64,000 nucleotides of DNA. Origin: Nitrospiraceae bacterium (GTDB taxonomy: Bacteria; Nitrospirota; Nitrospiria; Nitrospirales; Nitrospiraceae). The stretch is taken from assembly GCA_009692155.1 (NCBI GenBank), contig SHZW01000010.1:25046-89045 (forward strand), in the 5' to 3' direction. A program made the position numbers and the translations under genes. This document shows positions 39,685-48,008 of the stretch, piece by piece. The notes below the pieces were generated by a model that was not told the origin of the DNA, searched no databases, and saw only the letters and a list, made by a program, of their open reading frames with translations. Numbering within the stretch: position 1 is the stretch's first letter; every line of letters begins with the position of its first letter.

Positions 39685-41358
39685 GTGACACCCCATCCAA
39701 TTCTTGACATCGGCGAACAACTCGGCCTGCGCAAGGATGAGCTGATCTTGTACGGTCAGTGCAAGGCCAAAGTTTCGCTCGACGCCCTCGCGCGGCTTGC
39801 GGACCGCCCTTGCGGGCGATACGTACTGGTCACCGCGATCAATCCCACGCCTCTGGGGGAAGGCAAAACCACGACCGCGGTGGGGTTGGTCATGGGGCTT
39901 TGCCGCCTGGGCCAACGGGCGGTCGTGAATCTCCGGCAGCCGTCGCTGGGGCCGGTATTCGGTCTCAAGGGTGGCGGCGCCGGCGGCGGGCGCGCCTGCA
40001 TCGTTCCGATGGAGGAGATGAACCTCCACCTGACTGGCGACTCGCATGCCGTTCAATCGGCGCACAATCTGCTCTCCGCCTTTGTGGACAATCATCTTTT
40101 TCACGGCAATACGCTGGAACTGGATCCCGAGCAGGTCACCTGGCCGCGAGCCGTCAGCGTGAGCGATCGGTCGCTGCGGCATGTTCGGGTCATCGGGAAA
40201 AACGGCGAAGAGCGCGAGGCGCGGTTCGTCCTCACGGAAGCTTCCGAGGTGATGGCGATTCTGGCGTTGGCGACGAGTCTCGCTGATTTGCGCGCCCGGC
40301 TGGGCCGGATCGTGGTGGGGGTGGCCAGGGACGGCGGACCGGTGACGGCGGACGACCTGCGCTGCGCCGGCGCGATGGCGGCGCTGTTGAAGAACGCGCT
40401 CTGTCCCAATCTCTTGCAGACGGTTGAAGGGACGCCGGCCCTGGTGCATGCCGGGCCGTTCGGGAACATCGCCCACGGTAATTCGTCCGTGCTCGCCGAT
40501 CTGCTGGCGCTGCGCTGTGCCGACTATGTCGTGACGGAGTCCGGCTTTGCGAGCGAGCTGGGCGCGGAAAAGTTTTTCAATATCAAATGCCGGGTGTCCG
40601 GGCTGACTCCCGATGCCGCGGTGATCGTGGTCACCCTGCGGGCGCTGAAGTTTTATGGCGGTGGGGGGGAAGTCAAATCCGGACAGCCGGTTCCTGCCGG
40701 CCTGACCGGACCGAATCGTGATGCACTGGCCAGGGGATTTGCCAACTTGGAACAGCACCTCGCCAACGTGCAGGCGCACGGGATCCCTTCGGTCGTCGCG
40801 GTCAACGCGTTCGACCAGGATTCAGACGACGAGTTGCGTTGGGTGTGCGAACAGGCCGAAAAAGCGGGGGCGACCAGCGCGGTGGTCACCACTCACTTTC
40901 GGGATGGCGGGAAAGGATCGGAAACGCTCGCCCAAGCCGTCATGATCGCCTGCCGGAAGCCGAACCGGTTCACGCAACTTTACGATGTCACGTGGCCGAT
41001 CAAGCGGAAAATTGACACCATCGCTACGCGGATGTACGGCGCCTCCGGTGTCAGCTACGGCGCGCAGGCGGAGCAGGGTATCGAGCGGGCGATCCGATGG
41101 GGTTTCGACCGATTGCCTATCTGTATGGCCAAGACGCCGCTATCACTGTCTCACGACCCGGCGCTCAAGGGCCGGCCGTCAGGGTTTACCGTTCCGATCA
41201 CGGAACTCCGCATCCTCGCAGGCGCCGGATTTCTCACGGCGGTCTGCTCGGGGATCGAACTCCTGCCGGGCTTGCCCGCGCATCCATCTGGAGAGCACAT
41301 CGATCTAGATCCGGTGACGGGGGAGATTGTAGGGCTGTCTCAGCAGCGTGACAAGTGA
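39685..41358 (+). CDS. fhs: Formate-tetrahydrofolate ligase
   Basis: 557 residues. ITAINPTPLGEGKTTTAVGL-like sequence carries the P-loop (TPLGEGKTT). LRQPSLGPVFGLKGG, HLTGDSHAVQSAHNLLSAF, VHAGPFGNIAHGNSSVLAD and VVTESGFASELGAEKFF are the diagnostic blocks. It makes 10-formyl-THF from formate, ATP and THF. The start is GTG 39685; the C-terminal QQRDK codons fall in family G repeat words. No other one-carbon gene lies next to it. Confidence 0.94.
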   Translation: MTPHPILDIGEQLGLRKDELILYGQCKAKVSLDALARLADRPCGRYVLVTAINPTPLGEGKTTTAVGLVMGLCRLGQRAVVNLRQPSLGPVFGLKGGGAGGGRACIVPMEEMNLHLTGDSHAVQSAHNLLSAFVDNHLFHGNTLELDPEQVTWPRAVSVSDRSLRHVRVIGKNGEEREARFVLTEASEVMAILALATSLADLRARLGRIVVGVARDGGPVTADDLRCAGAMAALLKNALCPNLLQTVEGTPALVHAGPFGNIAHGNSSVLADLLALRCADYVVTESGFASELGAEKFFNIKCRVSGLTPDAAVIVVTLRALKFYGGGGEVKSGQPVPAGLTGPNRDALARGFANLEQHLANVQAHGIPSVVAVNAFDQDSDDELRWVCEQAEKAGATSAVVTTHFRDGGKGSETLAQAVMIACRKPNRFTQLYDVTWPIKRKIDTIATRMYGASGVSYGAQAEQGIERAIRWGFDRLPICMAKTPLSLSHDPALKGRPSGFTVPITELRILAGAGFLTAVCSGIELLPGLPAHPSGEHIDLDPVTGEIVGLSQQRDK

Positions 41359-41431
41359 CGGGTGACGAGTGACAAGTATGGGGGAGAACGGTGTCAGTTA
41401 CTCGTCACGCGTTACTGATCACGCGTCACGG
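41347..41431. repeat. Short-word repeat family G, copy 2
   Basis: GTGACAAGTGACGGGTGACG, AGTGACAAGT words, then GTTACTCGTCACGCGTTACT, GATCACGCGTCACGG. Complementary halves between converging fhs and hflC; it begins inside the fhs stop region. Confidence 0.85.
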
Positions 41432-41434
41432 TTT

Positions 41435-42298
41435 TTAGCGTTGCCTGAGGTATTTGAGGAATTCGGAGTCGGGGGTCAGGACCATCGTCGTTGAATTGTG
41501 CGAGAAGGTCTTTTTGTAGGCTTCCATCGAGCGGGTGAACTCGAAGAACTTGGGATCCTGTCGGTAGGCCGATGAATAGATCTTGAAGGCCTTCGCATCG
41601 CCTTCACCCCGGATCTGCTCCGAGGCCTTATAGGCATCGGCGAGCAGGATTTCCTTGTCCTTCTCCGCCTCGGAGCGAATCTTCTGCGCTTCCTCGGCGC
41701 CTTCCGCGCGATACTGCTTGGCCTGCTGCTCCCGCTCCGCCTGCATGCGGGCGAAGACGTTCTTTTCATTTTGTTCCGGCAGGTCCGCCCGCTTGATCCG
41801 CACGTCGTGAATTTCGAGCCCGTAGGCGACCGCCTTTTCGTTGGCCCGCTGTGTGACGACGGCCATCACCTCGGAACGGTTCTTGGAGACGATATCGGAC
41901 AGATCGTGCCGTCCCAACTCGACCCGCAATTCGGAGTAGATGATGTCGTCGAGCCGGCGGAGCGCCCCGCGCTGGGTCTGGAAGTTCTGAAAGACCTTGA
42001 GGGGGTCGACGATGCGCCACTTGGCGAAGTTGTCGATCAGCAGCGTCTTCTTGTCCTGCGTGATGACTTCCTGCGGGGACGAATCGTAGTCCAGCAGCCG
42101 CTTGTCGAAATACGTGACGTCCTGGATGAACGGCACCTTGAAGTAGAGACCCGGCGACGTGTAGTTCCGCTTCGGCTTGCCCAATTCGACCACGATGGCG
42201 GTCTGCGTGATGTCCACGATGAAGAGGGGGGATACACCGAGCACCACCAGCAGTATGGCGATCGCCAGGATGGCGAGGATGAGGCCCTGCCTGCTCAT
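41435..42298 (-). CDS. hflC: HflC, SPFH-family modulator of FtsH
   Basis: 287 residues. One N-terminal membrane helix (LILAILAIAILLVVLGVSPL), then a band-7/SPFH domain (FIVDITQTAIVVELGKP, GLYFKVPFIQDVTYFDKRLL) and a charged coiled coil (ERMQAEREQQAKQYRAEGAE-like). HflC with HflK forms a periplasm-facing cage around the FtsH protease. Start ATG overlaps the hflK stop in ATGA. Confidence 0.9.
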   Translation of the reverse strand: MSRQGLILAILAIAILLVVLGVSPLFIVDITQTAIVVELGKPKRNYTSPGLYFKVPFIQDVTYFDKRLLDYDSSPQEVITQDKKTLLIDNFAKWRIVDPLKVFQNFQTQRGALRRLDDIIYSELRVELGRHDLSDIVSKNRSEVMAVVTQRANEKAVAYGLEIHDVRIKRADLPEQNEKNVFARMQAEREQQAKQYRAEGAEEAQKIRSEAEKDKEILLADAYKASEQIRGEGDAKAFKIYSSAYRQDPKFFEFTRSMEAYKKTFSHNSTTMVLTPDSEFLKYLRQR

Positions 42299-43341
42299 CG
42301 CTTCTTCTCCTCGCCCGCCGGTCCGGGATCCGGCGAGGCTTTCAACCGGTCGAGTGGCAGGTAGGGGAGCAGCCGATCCGAGGCCTTTCCATCGAGGACG
42401 ATTTTCTCGACGCCGCCCAGCACTTCTTCCATCGTTTCAATGTAAATGCGCTTGCTGATGATGTCCTTGGCCTGCTCGTACTCCTTGAGCGTCTTGACGA
42501 ACCGGTTTGCTTCGCCCTCCGCCCGCGCGAGGCGCGCCTGGGCGTAGCCCTTGGCCTGGTTCACCATCTGTGCTGCTTCGCCCTTGGCCTTGGGGATGAT
42601 GTCGTTCCGGTAGCCCTGCGACTGGTTGATGAGTTTCTGGCGATCTTCCTTGGCGCTGGTGACGTCCTTGAATGCGGCAACCACCGCCTCCGGCGGATTG
42701 ACGTCCTTCAACTGCACGGCTGCAATCTGCACGCCGGCCTGGTACTGGTCCAGGATGTGCTGCAGCAACACCTGCGTGCCTTCCTGGATATGGGCCTTGC
42801 CGGTGGTCAGGGCATCGTCGATCTTGCTCTTGCCGATCACCTCACGCATCGCCGCTTCGCCTGCCTTCTCGATCGTGTCGTCGATTTCGTCGACCTTGAA
42901 GAGATAATCACTCGCGTTTTTGATCTTGTACTGGACGATGAATTCCACCGCGATGATATTCAGATCGTCGGTGAGCATCTGGGCTTCCTGCGCCTGTACC
43001 TGTGCACGGCCCTGCCGGTCGGTGCGGAAGCCGATCTCGATCCGGTGCAGCTTTTCGACCTTGGGGTGGAGGACGGTCTCGATGAAGGGGATCTTGAGGT
43101 GCGGGCCCGGGACGGCCGAGCGAACCACGTCGCCGAAGCGCTTGACCACGCCTTCCTCGTCCGGGGCGACGATGAACGTGCTTTGCCAGACCGCGATGAC
43201 GAGGAACGCCAGCAGGAAAATGGAGCGGATCCCCTTGAACGGCATCATCTGGCGCAATTGATCCTGTGCCTGCCGCACGGCGTCGTCAATCGAGTCGCTC
43301 TTTTTTCCCCAGGGATCCTTCGGGTCCCAGACCATGTGCAT
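42295..43341 (-). CDS. hflK: HflK, SPFH-family modulator of FtsH
   Basis: 348 residues. The N-terminus has the HflK mark WDPKDPWGKK, then a membrane helix (IFLLAFLVIAVWQSTFIV) and an SPFH domain (VAPDEEGVVKRFGDVVR, PGPHLKIPFIETV, NIIAVEFIVQYKI). A coiled coil follows (GEAAQMVNQAKGYAQARLAR). It pairs with HflC encoded directly downstream. ATG 43341 is used. Confidence 0.92.
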   Translation of the reverse strand: MHMVWDPKDPWGKKSDSIDDAVRQAQDQLRQMMPFKGIRSIFLLAFLVIAVWQSTFIVAPDEEGVVKRFGDVVRSAVPGPHLKIPFIETVLHPKVEKLHRIEIGFRTDRQGRAQVQAQEAQMLTDDLNIIAVEFIVQYKIKNASDYLFKVDEIDDTIEKAGEAAMREVIGKSKIDDALTTGKAHIQEGTQVLLQHILDQYQAGVQIAAVQLKDVNPPEAVVAAFKDVTSAKEDRQKLINQSQGYRNDIIPKAKGEAAQMVNQAKGYAQARLARAEGEANRFVKTLKEYEQAKDIISKRIYIETMEEVLGGVEKIVLDGKASDRLLPYLPLDRLKASPDPGPAGEEKKR

Positions 43342-43435
43342 TCCTCACGCGAGCGGTCACCATAGCAAACTTTGCCTGAGAGGAGCAATAGGAAACAGCC
43401 GGCGTTGTGCCGACCGTTTCAGCGAAAGCGAAACG

Positions 43436-44407
43436 TTAGGTGGAGGCAACGAGCGCGGACGGCGCAGCGTTTCGGACTCGATCGGGAACGGGCTTCAGGT
43501 CCCAGATCAGTCCCAACTGTTCCAGGAACAGGAGGCCGTAATAAGTGAGGTCAATCTCCCACCAGAAAAATCCCTGCCGCACGGTGGTCGGGCAATAGTG
43601 GTGGTTGTTGTGCCACCCTTCTCCCAGCGTGATGAGCGCCAGCCAGAAGTTATTGCGGCTTTCATCATCCGTTTGATAGCGTTTCCATCCGAACATGTGG
43701 GTCAGGGAATTGATGGAAAAAGTGCCATGCGCCAGCACGACTGTAGAGATAAAAAATCCCCAGATGAGCATCTGCGCGGCGCTCGTACCCAACTCGGGGG
43801 CCATGCGGTTGAGCGCAGCACCGAAGACAAACATTGCGGTACCCAGCGCCGCCGGCACGAGCACGTCGAACCGGTCCAGGAACCGGAGTTCGGGGAATTT
43901 GGCCAGGTCGGGGATCGCCTTGAAGTCCGTTCCAAAGTTGGCTGGGTAGGTGATCCATCCGAGGTGGCTCCACCAGAACCCGTGTTGAACCGGCGAGTGA
44001 ATATCCTTGGGCGTGTCGGAATGGACATGGTGTGCACGGTGATTGGCCGCCCACCAGAGCGGGCCGCGCTGCATGGCCGAATTCCCGATCAACGCCAGCA
44101 CGAACTGGAACGGACGAGACGTCTTGAAGGTCTTGTGAGAGAAATAGCGATGGTAGAAGCCGGTGATGGCGAACATTCGGATCAGGTACATCAGCACGGC
44201 CGCCGCGACGGCCACCCAGCTCCATCCGACCCAGATCACCGCCAAACAGATGAGGTGGACCGTGAGGAAGGGGAGCCAGCGGGTCCACGTGACCCATGTC
44301 GGGATGTGCCCATCCATCATGTAGCGGCCGGTGAGGGAAGAATCGAACCACTGCGCGATCGCGATCATTAGATGCCGTTTGCGCGTACTCTTGATTAAGT
44401 CTTGCAT
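43436..44407 (-). CDS. Membrane fatty-acid (acyl-CoA/acyl-lipid) desaturase
   Basis: 323 residues. Three His boxes are complete: HRYFSH, HRAHH (in WWAANHRAHHVHSDT) and HNNHH (EGWHNNHHYC), coordinating the di-iron centre of delta-9-type desaturases. Four hydrophobic membrane segments lie between (for instance LTVHLICLAVIWVGWSWVAV). It introduces a cis double bond into saturated acyl chains. ATG 44407 is chosen over TTG 44437 because AAGGAG lies 11 bases upstream. Confidence 0.9.
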   Translation of the reverse strand: MQDLIKSTRKRHLMIAIAQWFDSSLTGRYMMDGHIPTWVTWTRWLPFLTVHLICLAVIWVGWSWVAVAAAVLMYLIRMFAITGFYHRYFSHKTFKTSRPFQFVLALIGNSAMQRGPLWWAANHRAHHVHSDTPKDIHSPVQHGFWWSHLGWITYPANFGTDFKAIPDLAKFPELRFLDRFDVLVPAALGTAMFVFGAALNRMAPELGTSAAQMLIWGFFISTVVLAHGTFSINSLTHMFGWKRYQTDDESRNNFWLALITLGEGWHNNHHYCPTTVRQGFFWWEIDLTYYGLLFLEQLGLIWDLKPVPDRVRNAAPSALVAST

Positions 44408-44454
44408 CCGTCTCCGCTCCTTCGATTGGCCAGCCAAGGCTTTGCCAAGTTTTG

Positions 44455-44472
44455 AATGGTATTTATACCATT
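44455..44472. promoter_or_regulatory. Palindrome upstream of the desaturase gene, possible operator
   Basis: AATGGTAT and ATACCATT pair perfectly around two T's. On the minus strand the centre gives TATAAA, a plausible -10 box for the desaturase, so a regulator bound here would block RNA polymerase. Confidence 0.35.
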
Positions 44473-44534
44473 TTCAGCAGTGCGATGCTACGAAAAACAG
44501 GAGAGAGGGCTCGTAAATGCGTAGGGGATGGTTT

Positions 44535-45572
44535 CTACGTCACGGCGCCGCCGCACGAGGAGCCGGATCCGGCGGTGCAGCCGTAACAATGGTTGCCGGT
44601 CACAATGCGGCGCTTGTGCAGTCTGGCCAAATTGAAGTCGCGCAGGTGTTTGGGCGCGCCGTGATTGATCGGGAGATCGAGCATCTGGTTGAAGTCGCAA
44701 TCGTAAAGGGTGCCGTCCCAGCCGACGGAGAGCGTATAGCGGCACATGACGCCGGCCGCCGCCACGGGGTTGAACGCATTGGCCAGCCGTTCCATGTATC
44801 CGTCGTAGTTGCCACTCTCGATGAGAAACTCCAGAAACCTGCTGATCGGCATATTGGTGATCGTATACAGATGATTGAACGTGACGCCGTACGCACGCTG
44901 CAGCTCGCGGCGAAATTGCGCTTCGGCCGCCTCCTGTGCGGGCGGCAAAAACGCGCCGACGGGATTGTGGACGAGATTCAGCAGCAGGCCGCTGCCTTCG
45001 CGCCCATAGCCAAGCCGATTGAGCAACTGCAGGGCCTCGATGGATTTGTCGAAGACGCCGTCTCCACGCTGGGCATCGGTTTGGGATGCGCGAAAATAGG
45101 GGAGTGAAGCGATGACTTCGACTTGGTGGCGCGCCAGGAACTCGCCCAGATCGGCCTGCGAAGGGATCAGCAGCACGCTGAGGTTGCAGCGGTCCAGCAC
45201 GTGGCGGTTCAATGTTGTCGCCTGCTCGACCAGCCAGCGGAAGTTGGGATTGAGCTCCGGCGCGCCGCCAGTGATGTCCACGGTCGGGATGTCCGTTTGT
45301 GCCAGCGCCGTGACGCACAGCTCGGCGGTCTCACGGCTCATACTCTCCCGGCGGTCCGGTCCGGCGTCCACGTGGCAGTGCCGGCAGGTTTGATTGCAGA
45401 GCTTGCCGACGTTGATCTGAAAGACGGTGATGCCGGTGGCATGCAGCGGATCCAGGCCGGCCCGGCGCATGGGCGTTTCGAACGAGGGGCAGGATTGCGC
45501 CTGCGCGAGAATCCTGAGCTGTTCGGTTGCCGAGGCGAGTGGATTGTGGCGGCCCAGCAGCGTCAGTGCCAT
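44535..45572 (-). CDS. arsS: Arsenosugar biosynthesis radical-SAM protein ArsS
   Basis: 345 residues. INVGKLCNQTCRHCHVDAGP carries the radical-SAM CxxxCxxC. VDITGGAPELNPNFRWLVE and the C-terminal DUF3641 block with many cysteines (MCRYTLSVGWDGTLYDCDFN, GNHCYGCTAGSGSSCGGA) are the ArsS pattern. ArsS attaches a deoxyadenosyl group to dimethylarsenite during arsenosugar synthesis. ATG 45572 follows GAGGA and comes 25 bases after arsM. Confidence 0.9.
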   Translation of the reverse strand: MALTLLGRHNPLASATEQLRILAQAQSCPSFETPMRRAGLDPLHATGITVFQINVGKLCNQTCRHCHVDAGPDRRESMSRETAELCVTALAQTDIPTVDITGGAPELNPNFRWLVEQATTLNRHVLDRCNLSVLLIPSQADLGEFLARHQVEVIASLPYFRASQTDAQRGDGVFDKSIEALQLLNRLGYGREGSGLLLNLVHNPVGAFLPPAQEAAEAQFRRELQRAYGVTFNHLYTITNMPISRFLEFLIESGNYDGYMERLANAFNPVAAAGVMCRYTLSVGWDGTLYDCDFNQMLDLPINHGAPKHLRDFNLARLHKRRIVTGNHCYGCTAGSGSSCGGAVT

Positions 45573-45597
45573 GAAGACGTCCTCGCGCGAAGCGGGC

Positions 45598-46782
45598 TCA
45601 GCAACAACCGCCCCCGGGCGCGCAGGAGACCGCTGTGCCGGCGACATCCTCCGAAGCGCGATTGATCACGGCGAAGTGCGGCTGGTAGTGGTCGGTCGCG
45701 ATTACTTTTAGCGTCTTCGAGCAGATCTCAAGCGGCGTGCCGCGGAGGAAGACATGATGATCGTCGTCTTCGGCCTCGATAAAGGGGCCCGTGAAGATGG
45801 CGAAGTCGCCTTTCCACACGCAGGGTTTCTGTTCCGGGAGGACGGCGATCCATCCCGGGTCGGATTCCACGAGGATCGTCGGCGACTCCGACAACACGAA
45901 CAGGCGCTGGAACGGCGGCGCGCTCAGCATCCGCGCCGTCCGGTTGTTGATCTGCTGTGCCACGCCCCGCCGGTAGCTCTGCCCCAGTTCGTCGGTCACC
46001 TTGCTGAATGGGCCCAGCAGCGTTGCGAACCGGCTGGGGCCGTTCGGCTGAACGGTTTCCAATTTATAGCCGGTCAGGGTGATGGAGAGGAACTGAATGC
46101 CGTCGATCCGCTGCCATGGGAGGGTCTTGATCTGATGAATGCCCAGGAAGCCGGCCTCGACCATGCCGCCGATGTAGTCGCTGACCGTCAGCGCACCCGA
46201 AAGGCAATCGCCCCATTTTTCCGTGTCGTGGATGAGATATTGCGGCACGGTCTGGTCGGCGACGATATCGGAAATGGTGAACCGTCCGCCGGGCTTGAGG
46301 ATGCGGAACATTTCTCGGAACACCTTTCGCTTGTCGGGAGCCAGATTGATGACGCAATTGGAAATAATCAGATCTACGCTGCCGTCGTTCACCGGCATGG
46401 TGTCCGCAATCCCTTTGCGGAATTCGACGTTGGAAGAGGGGTGCCCCAGGTTTTTGGCCACGATCGGCGCGTTGCGCCGCGCGATCTCCAGCATCGTGTC
46501 GGTCATATCGATGCCGATCACACGGCCGGAGGGGCCGACGCGTCGTGCGGCTTCGAAGCAATCAATCCCGCCGCCAGACCCGATATCCAGCACGGTTTCG
46601 CCGGCCCGCACGGTATCGAGGCCGGCCGGCGTACCGCAGCCGTATGAGATGTGAAGGACTTCTTCGGGAATGAATGTTTTGAGGTCGTTAAAGTTATAGC
46701 CGGTCGGGCAGCACATCTGCTCGCCGGTGGCCGCCGCCCTGGCATAGCGCTCACTGACTTTCTGTGCGATGTCGTCAATCAT
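45598..46782 (-). CDS. arsM: Arsenite methyltransferase-type protein
   Basis: 394 residues. A SAM methyltransferase domain (ETVLDIGSGGGIDCFEAARR, RVIGIDMTDTMLEIARRNA, LIISNCVINLAPDK) has the conserved Cys of ArsM in NCVINL, and MCCPTGY near the start supplies a Cys pair. A C-terminal domain (residues ~245-394) ends in CAPGGGCC and probably helps bind As(III). It methylates arsenite, supplying ArsS directly downstream. ATG 46782 is used. Confidence 0.85.
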   Translation of the reverse strand: MIDDIAQKVSERYARAAATGEQMCCPTGYNFNDLKTFIPEEVLHISYGCGTPAGLDTVRAGETVLDIGSGGGIDCFEAARRVGPSGRVIGIDMTDTMLEIARRNAPIVAKNLGHPSSNVEFRKGIADTMPVNDGSVDLIISNCVINLAPDKRKVFREMFRILKPGGRFTISDIVADQTVPQYLIHDTEKWGDCLSGALTVSDYIGGMVEAGFLGIHQIKTLPWQRIDGIQFLSITLTGYKLETVQPNGPSRFATLLGPFSKVTDELGQSYRRGVAQQINNRTARMLSAPPFQRLFVLSESPTILVESDPGWIAVLPEQKPCVWKGDFAIFTGPFIEAEDDDHHVFLRGTPLEICSKTLKVIATDHYQPHFAVINRASEDVAGTAVSCAPGGGCC

Positions 46783-46941
46783 GCCGGCCCCGAAGACACA
46801 TGGAACTGGTTTCGTGCATCAGTATCAAGTCGCACTCCCGGCGTCAAGGGGGGCCCACGAGATCATGGATACATCCCTCTTCACAAAGTCGGTCCGACGG
46901 TCATATCCTTACACATCTTCACGGCAAAAATCATGGCACTG

Positions 46942-46970
46942 TTGACACCGCCTTTGCCGAACAGTAGCCT
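46942..46970 (+). promoter_or_regulatory. Promoter upstream of the leader ORF and aldo/keto reductase
   Basis: TTGACA at 46942-46947, a 17-base spacer and TAGCCT at 46965-46970. The same hexamer pair with the same spacing recurs at 47974-48002. It is the only feature seen in the 290 bases between arsM and the leader/reductase besides the leader itself. Confidence 0.55.
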
Positions 46971-47000
46971 TTCGTTGCGGGATCACAACGGAGGTGACAG

Positions 47001-47045
47001 ATGATGAAGCCTGAATCCGTGCGCGCATTGATGTGGTCTTGTTGA
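47001..47045 (+). CDS. Possible 14-codon leader peptide
   Basis: A perfect ribosome site GGAGGTGA (46990-46997) directly precedes ATG-ATG at 47001, opening a frame MMKPESVRALMWSC that stops at 47043. The reductase ATG follows 29 bases later in another frame. Translation of this leader could influence the downstream start. It might instead be the remnant of an alternative start. Confidence 0.4.
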   Translation: MMKPESVRALMWSC

Positions 47046-47074
47046 GCGGAAAGCCGGTATACTCGGAGCAGTTC

Positions 47075-47914
47075 ATGATCTTGAAAGCCTATAATAATGC
47101 GCCGATTCCGTCCTGGATGTATGGAACGGCCTGGAAGAAGGACGCCACGACCCAGCTTGTCTTGCAGGCTGTGGCAGCAGGCTTTACTGCCATCGATACG
47201 GCCAATCAGCTCATCCACTATCAGGAGGCGCTGGTGGGTGATGCGCTGCAGGCCCTCGCGAAGCAGGGGATCAAGCGGGAATCGCTGTTTCTCCAAACCA
47301 AGTTCACGTCGGTCAACGGCCAGGACCATCGTACCCCCTACGATGTGAAGGCCGATCTCACCACGCAGGTTAAACAGTCCTTCGACAGTTCCTTGGCCCA
47401 TTTGCATACCGACCATCTCGACTCCTATGTCCTGCACGGACCCTATTCGCGCTATGGATTGGGAGCGGCGGACTGGGAAGTCTGGGCAGCAATCGAAGGG
47501 TTTTACGAATCAGGCAAAACTAAAATGATCGGCATCAGCAATGTCACAGCCGAGCAACTCGCCTTGTTGTGCGAACGGGCCAAGCACAAACCGATGGTGG
47601 TGCAGAACCGCTGTTATGCCGCGCTGGGATGGGACAAGGACGTCCGGGAGATTTGCCGCACTCATCGCATCATCTATCAGGGGTTTTCGCTCTTGACCGC
47701 CAATCAAGGAGTTCTCGTTGAGCCGGAGGTGCGGGCCATCGCGCAACGATTCAAGACCGGTGTTGCACAGGTCATCTTTCGGTTCGCCATGCAAATTGGG
47801 ATGCTGCCGTTGACCGGCACCACGAGCCCACAGCATATGAAGGAAGACCTTCAATCCGACCAGTTCACACTGACAACCGAAGATATCCAAATGATCGAGA
47901 CAATCGGGCTGTAG
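47075..47914 (+). CDS. Aldo/keto reductase
   Basis: 279 residues. PIPSWMYGTAWKKD, GFTAIDTANQLIHYQ (Asp/Tyr region), LFLQTKFTSVNGQD with the catalytic Lys, and LDSYVLHGPYS with the catalytic His fit the AKR barrel. IGISNVTAEQL and LPLTGTTSPQHMKEDL complete it. NADPH-dependent reduction of an aldehyde or ketone; substrate unknown. ATG 47075 has GGAG upstream. Confidence 0.85.
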   Translation: MILKAYNNAPIPSWMYGTAWKKDATTQLVLQAVAAGFTAIDTANQLIHYQEALVGDALQALAKQGIKRESLFLQTKFTSVNGQDHRTPYDVKADLTTQVKQSFDSSLAHLHTDHLDSYVLHGPYSRYGLGAADWEVWAAIEGFYESGKTKMIGISNVTAEQLALLCERAKHKPMVVQNRCYAALGWDKDVREICRTHRIIYQGFSLLTANQGVLVEPEVRAIAQRFKTGVAQVIFRFAMQIGMLPLTGTTSPQHMKEDLQSDQFTLTTEDIQMIETIGL

Positions 47915-47973
47915 AAGCCTCCTTCCCGCCTTCCCTCATTCCGTATGGCCGTGTCTGTGCCCAGTGGCGCACC

Positions 47974-48002
47974 TTGACAGACCTGCGATAGCGTCCTAGC
48001 CT
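47974..48002 (+). promoter_or_regulatory. Promoter of the TPR-oxygenase gene, +1 at the ATG
   Basis: TTGACA at 47974-47979, a 17-base spacer and TAGCCT at 47997-48002. Normal geometry puts +1 at 48009, the A of the start codon. Confidence 0.55.
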
Positions 48003-48008
48003 AGCCCC

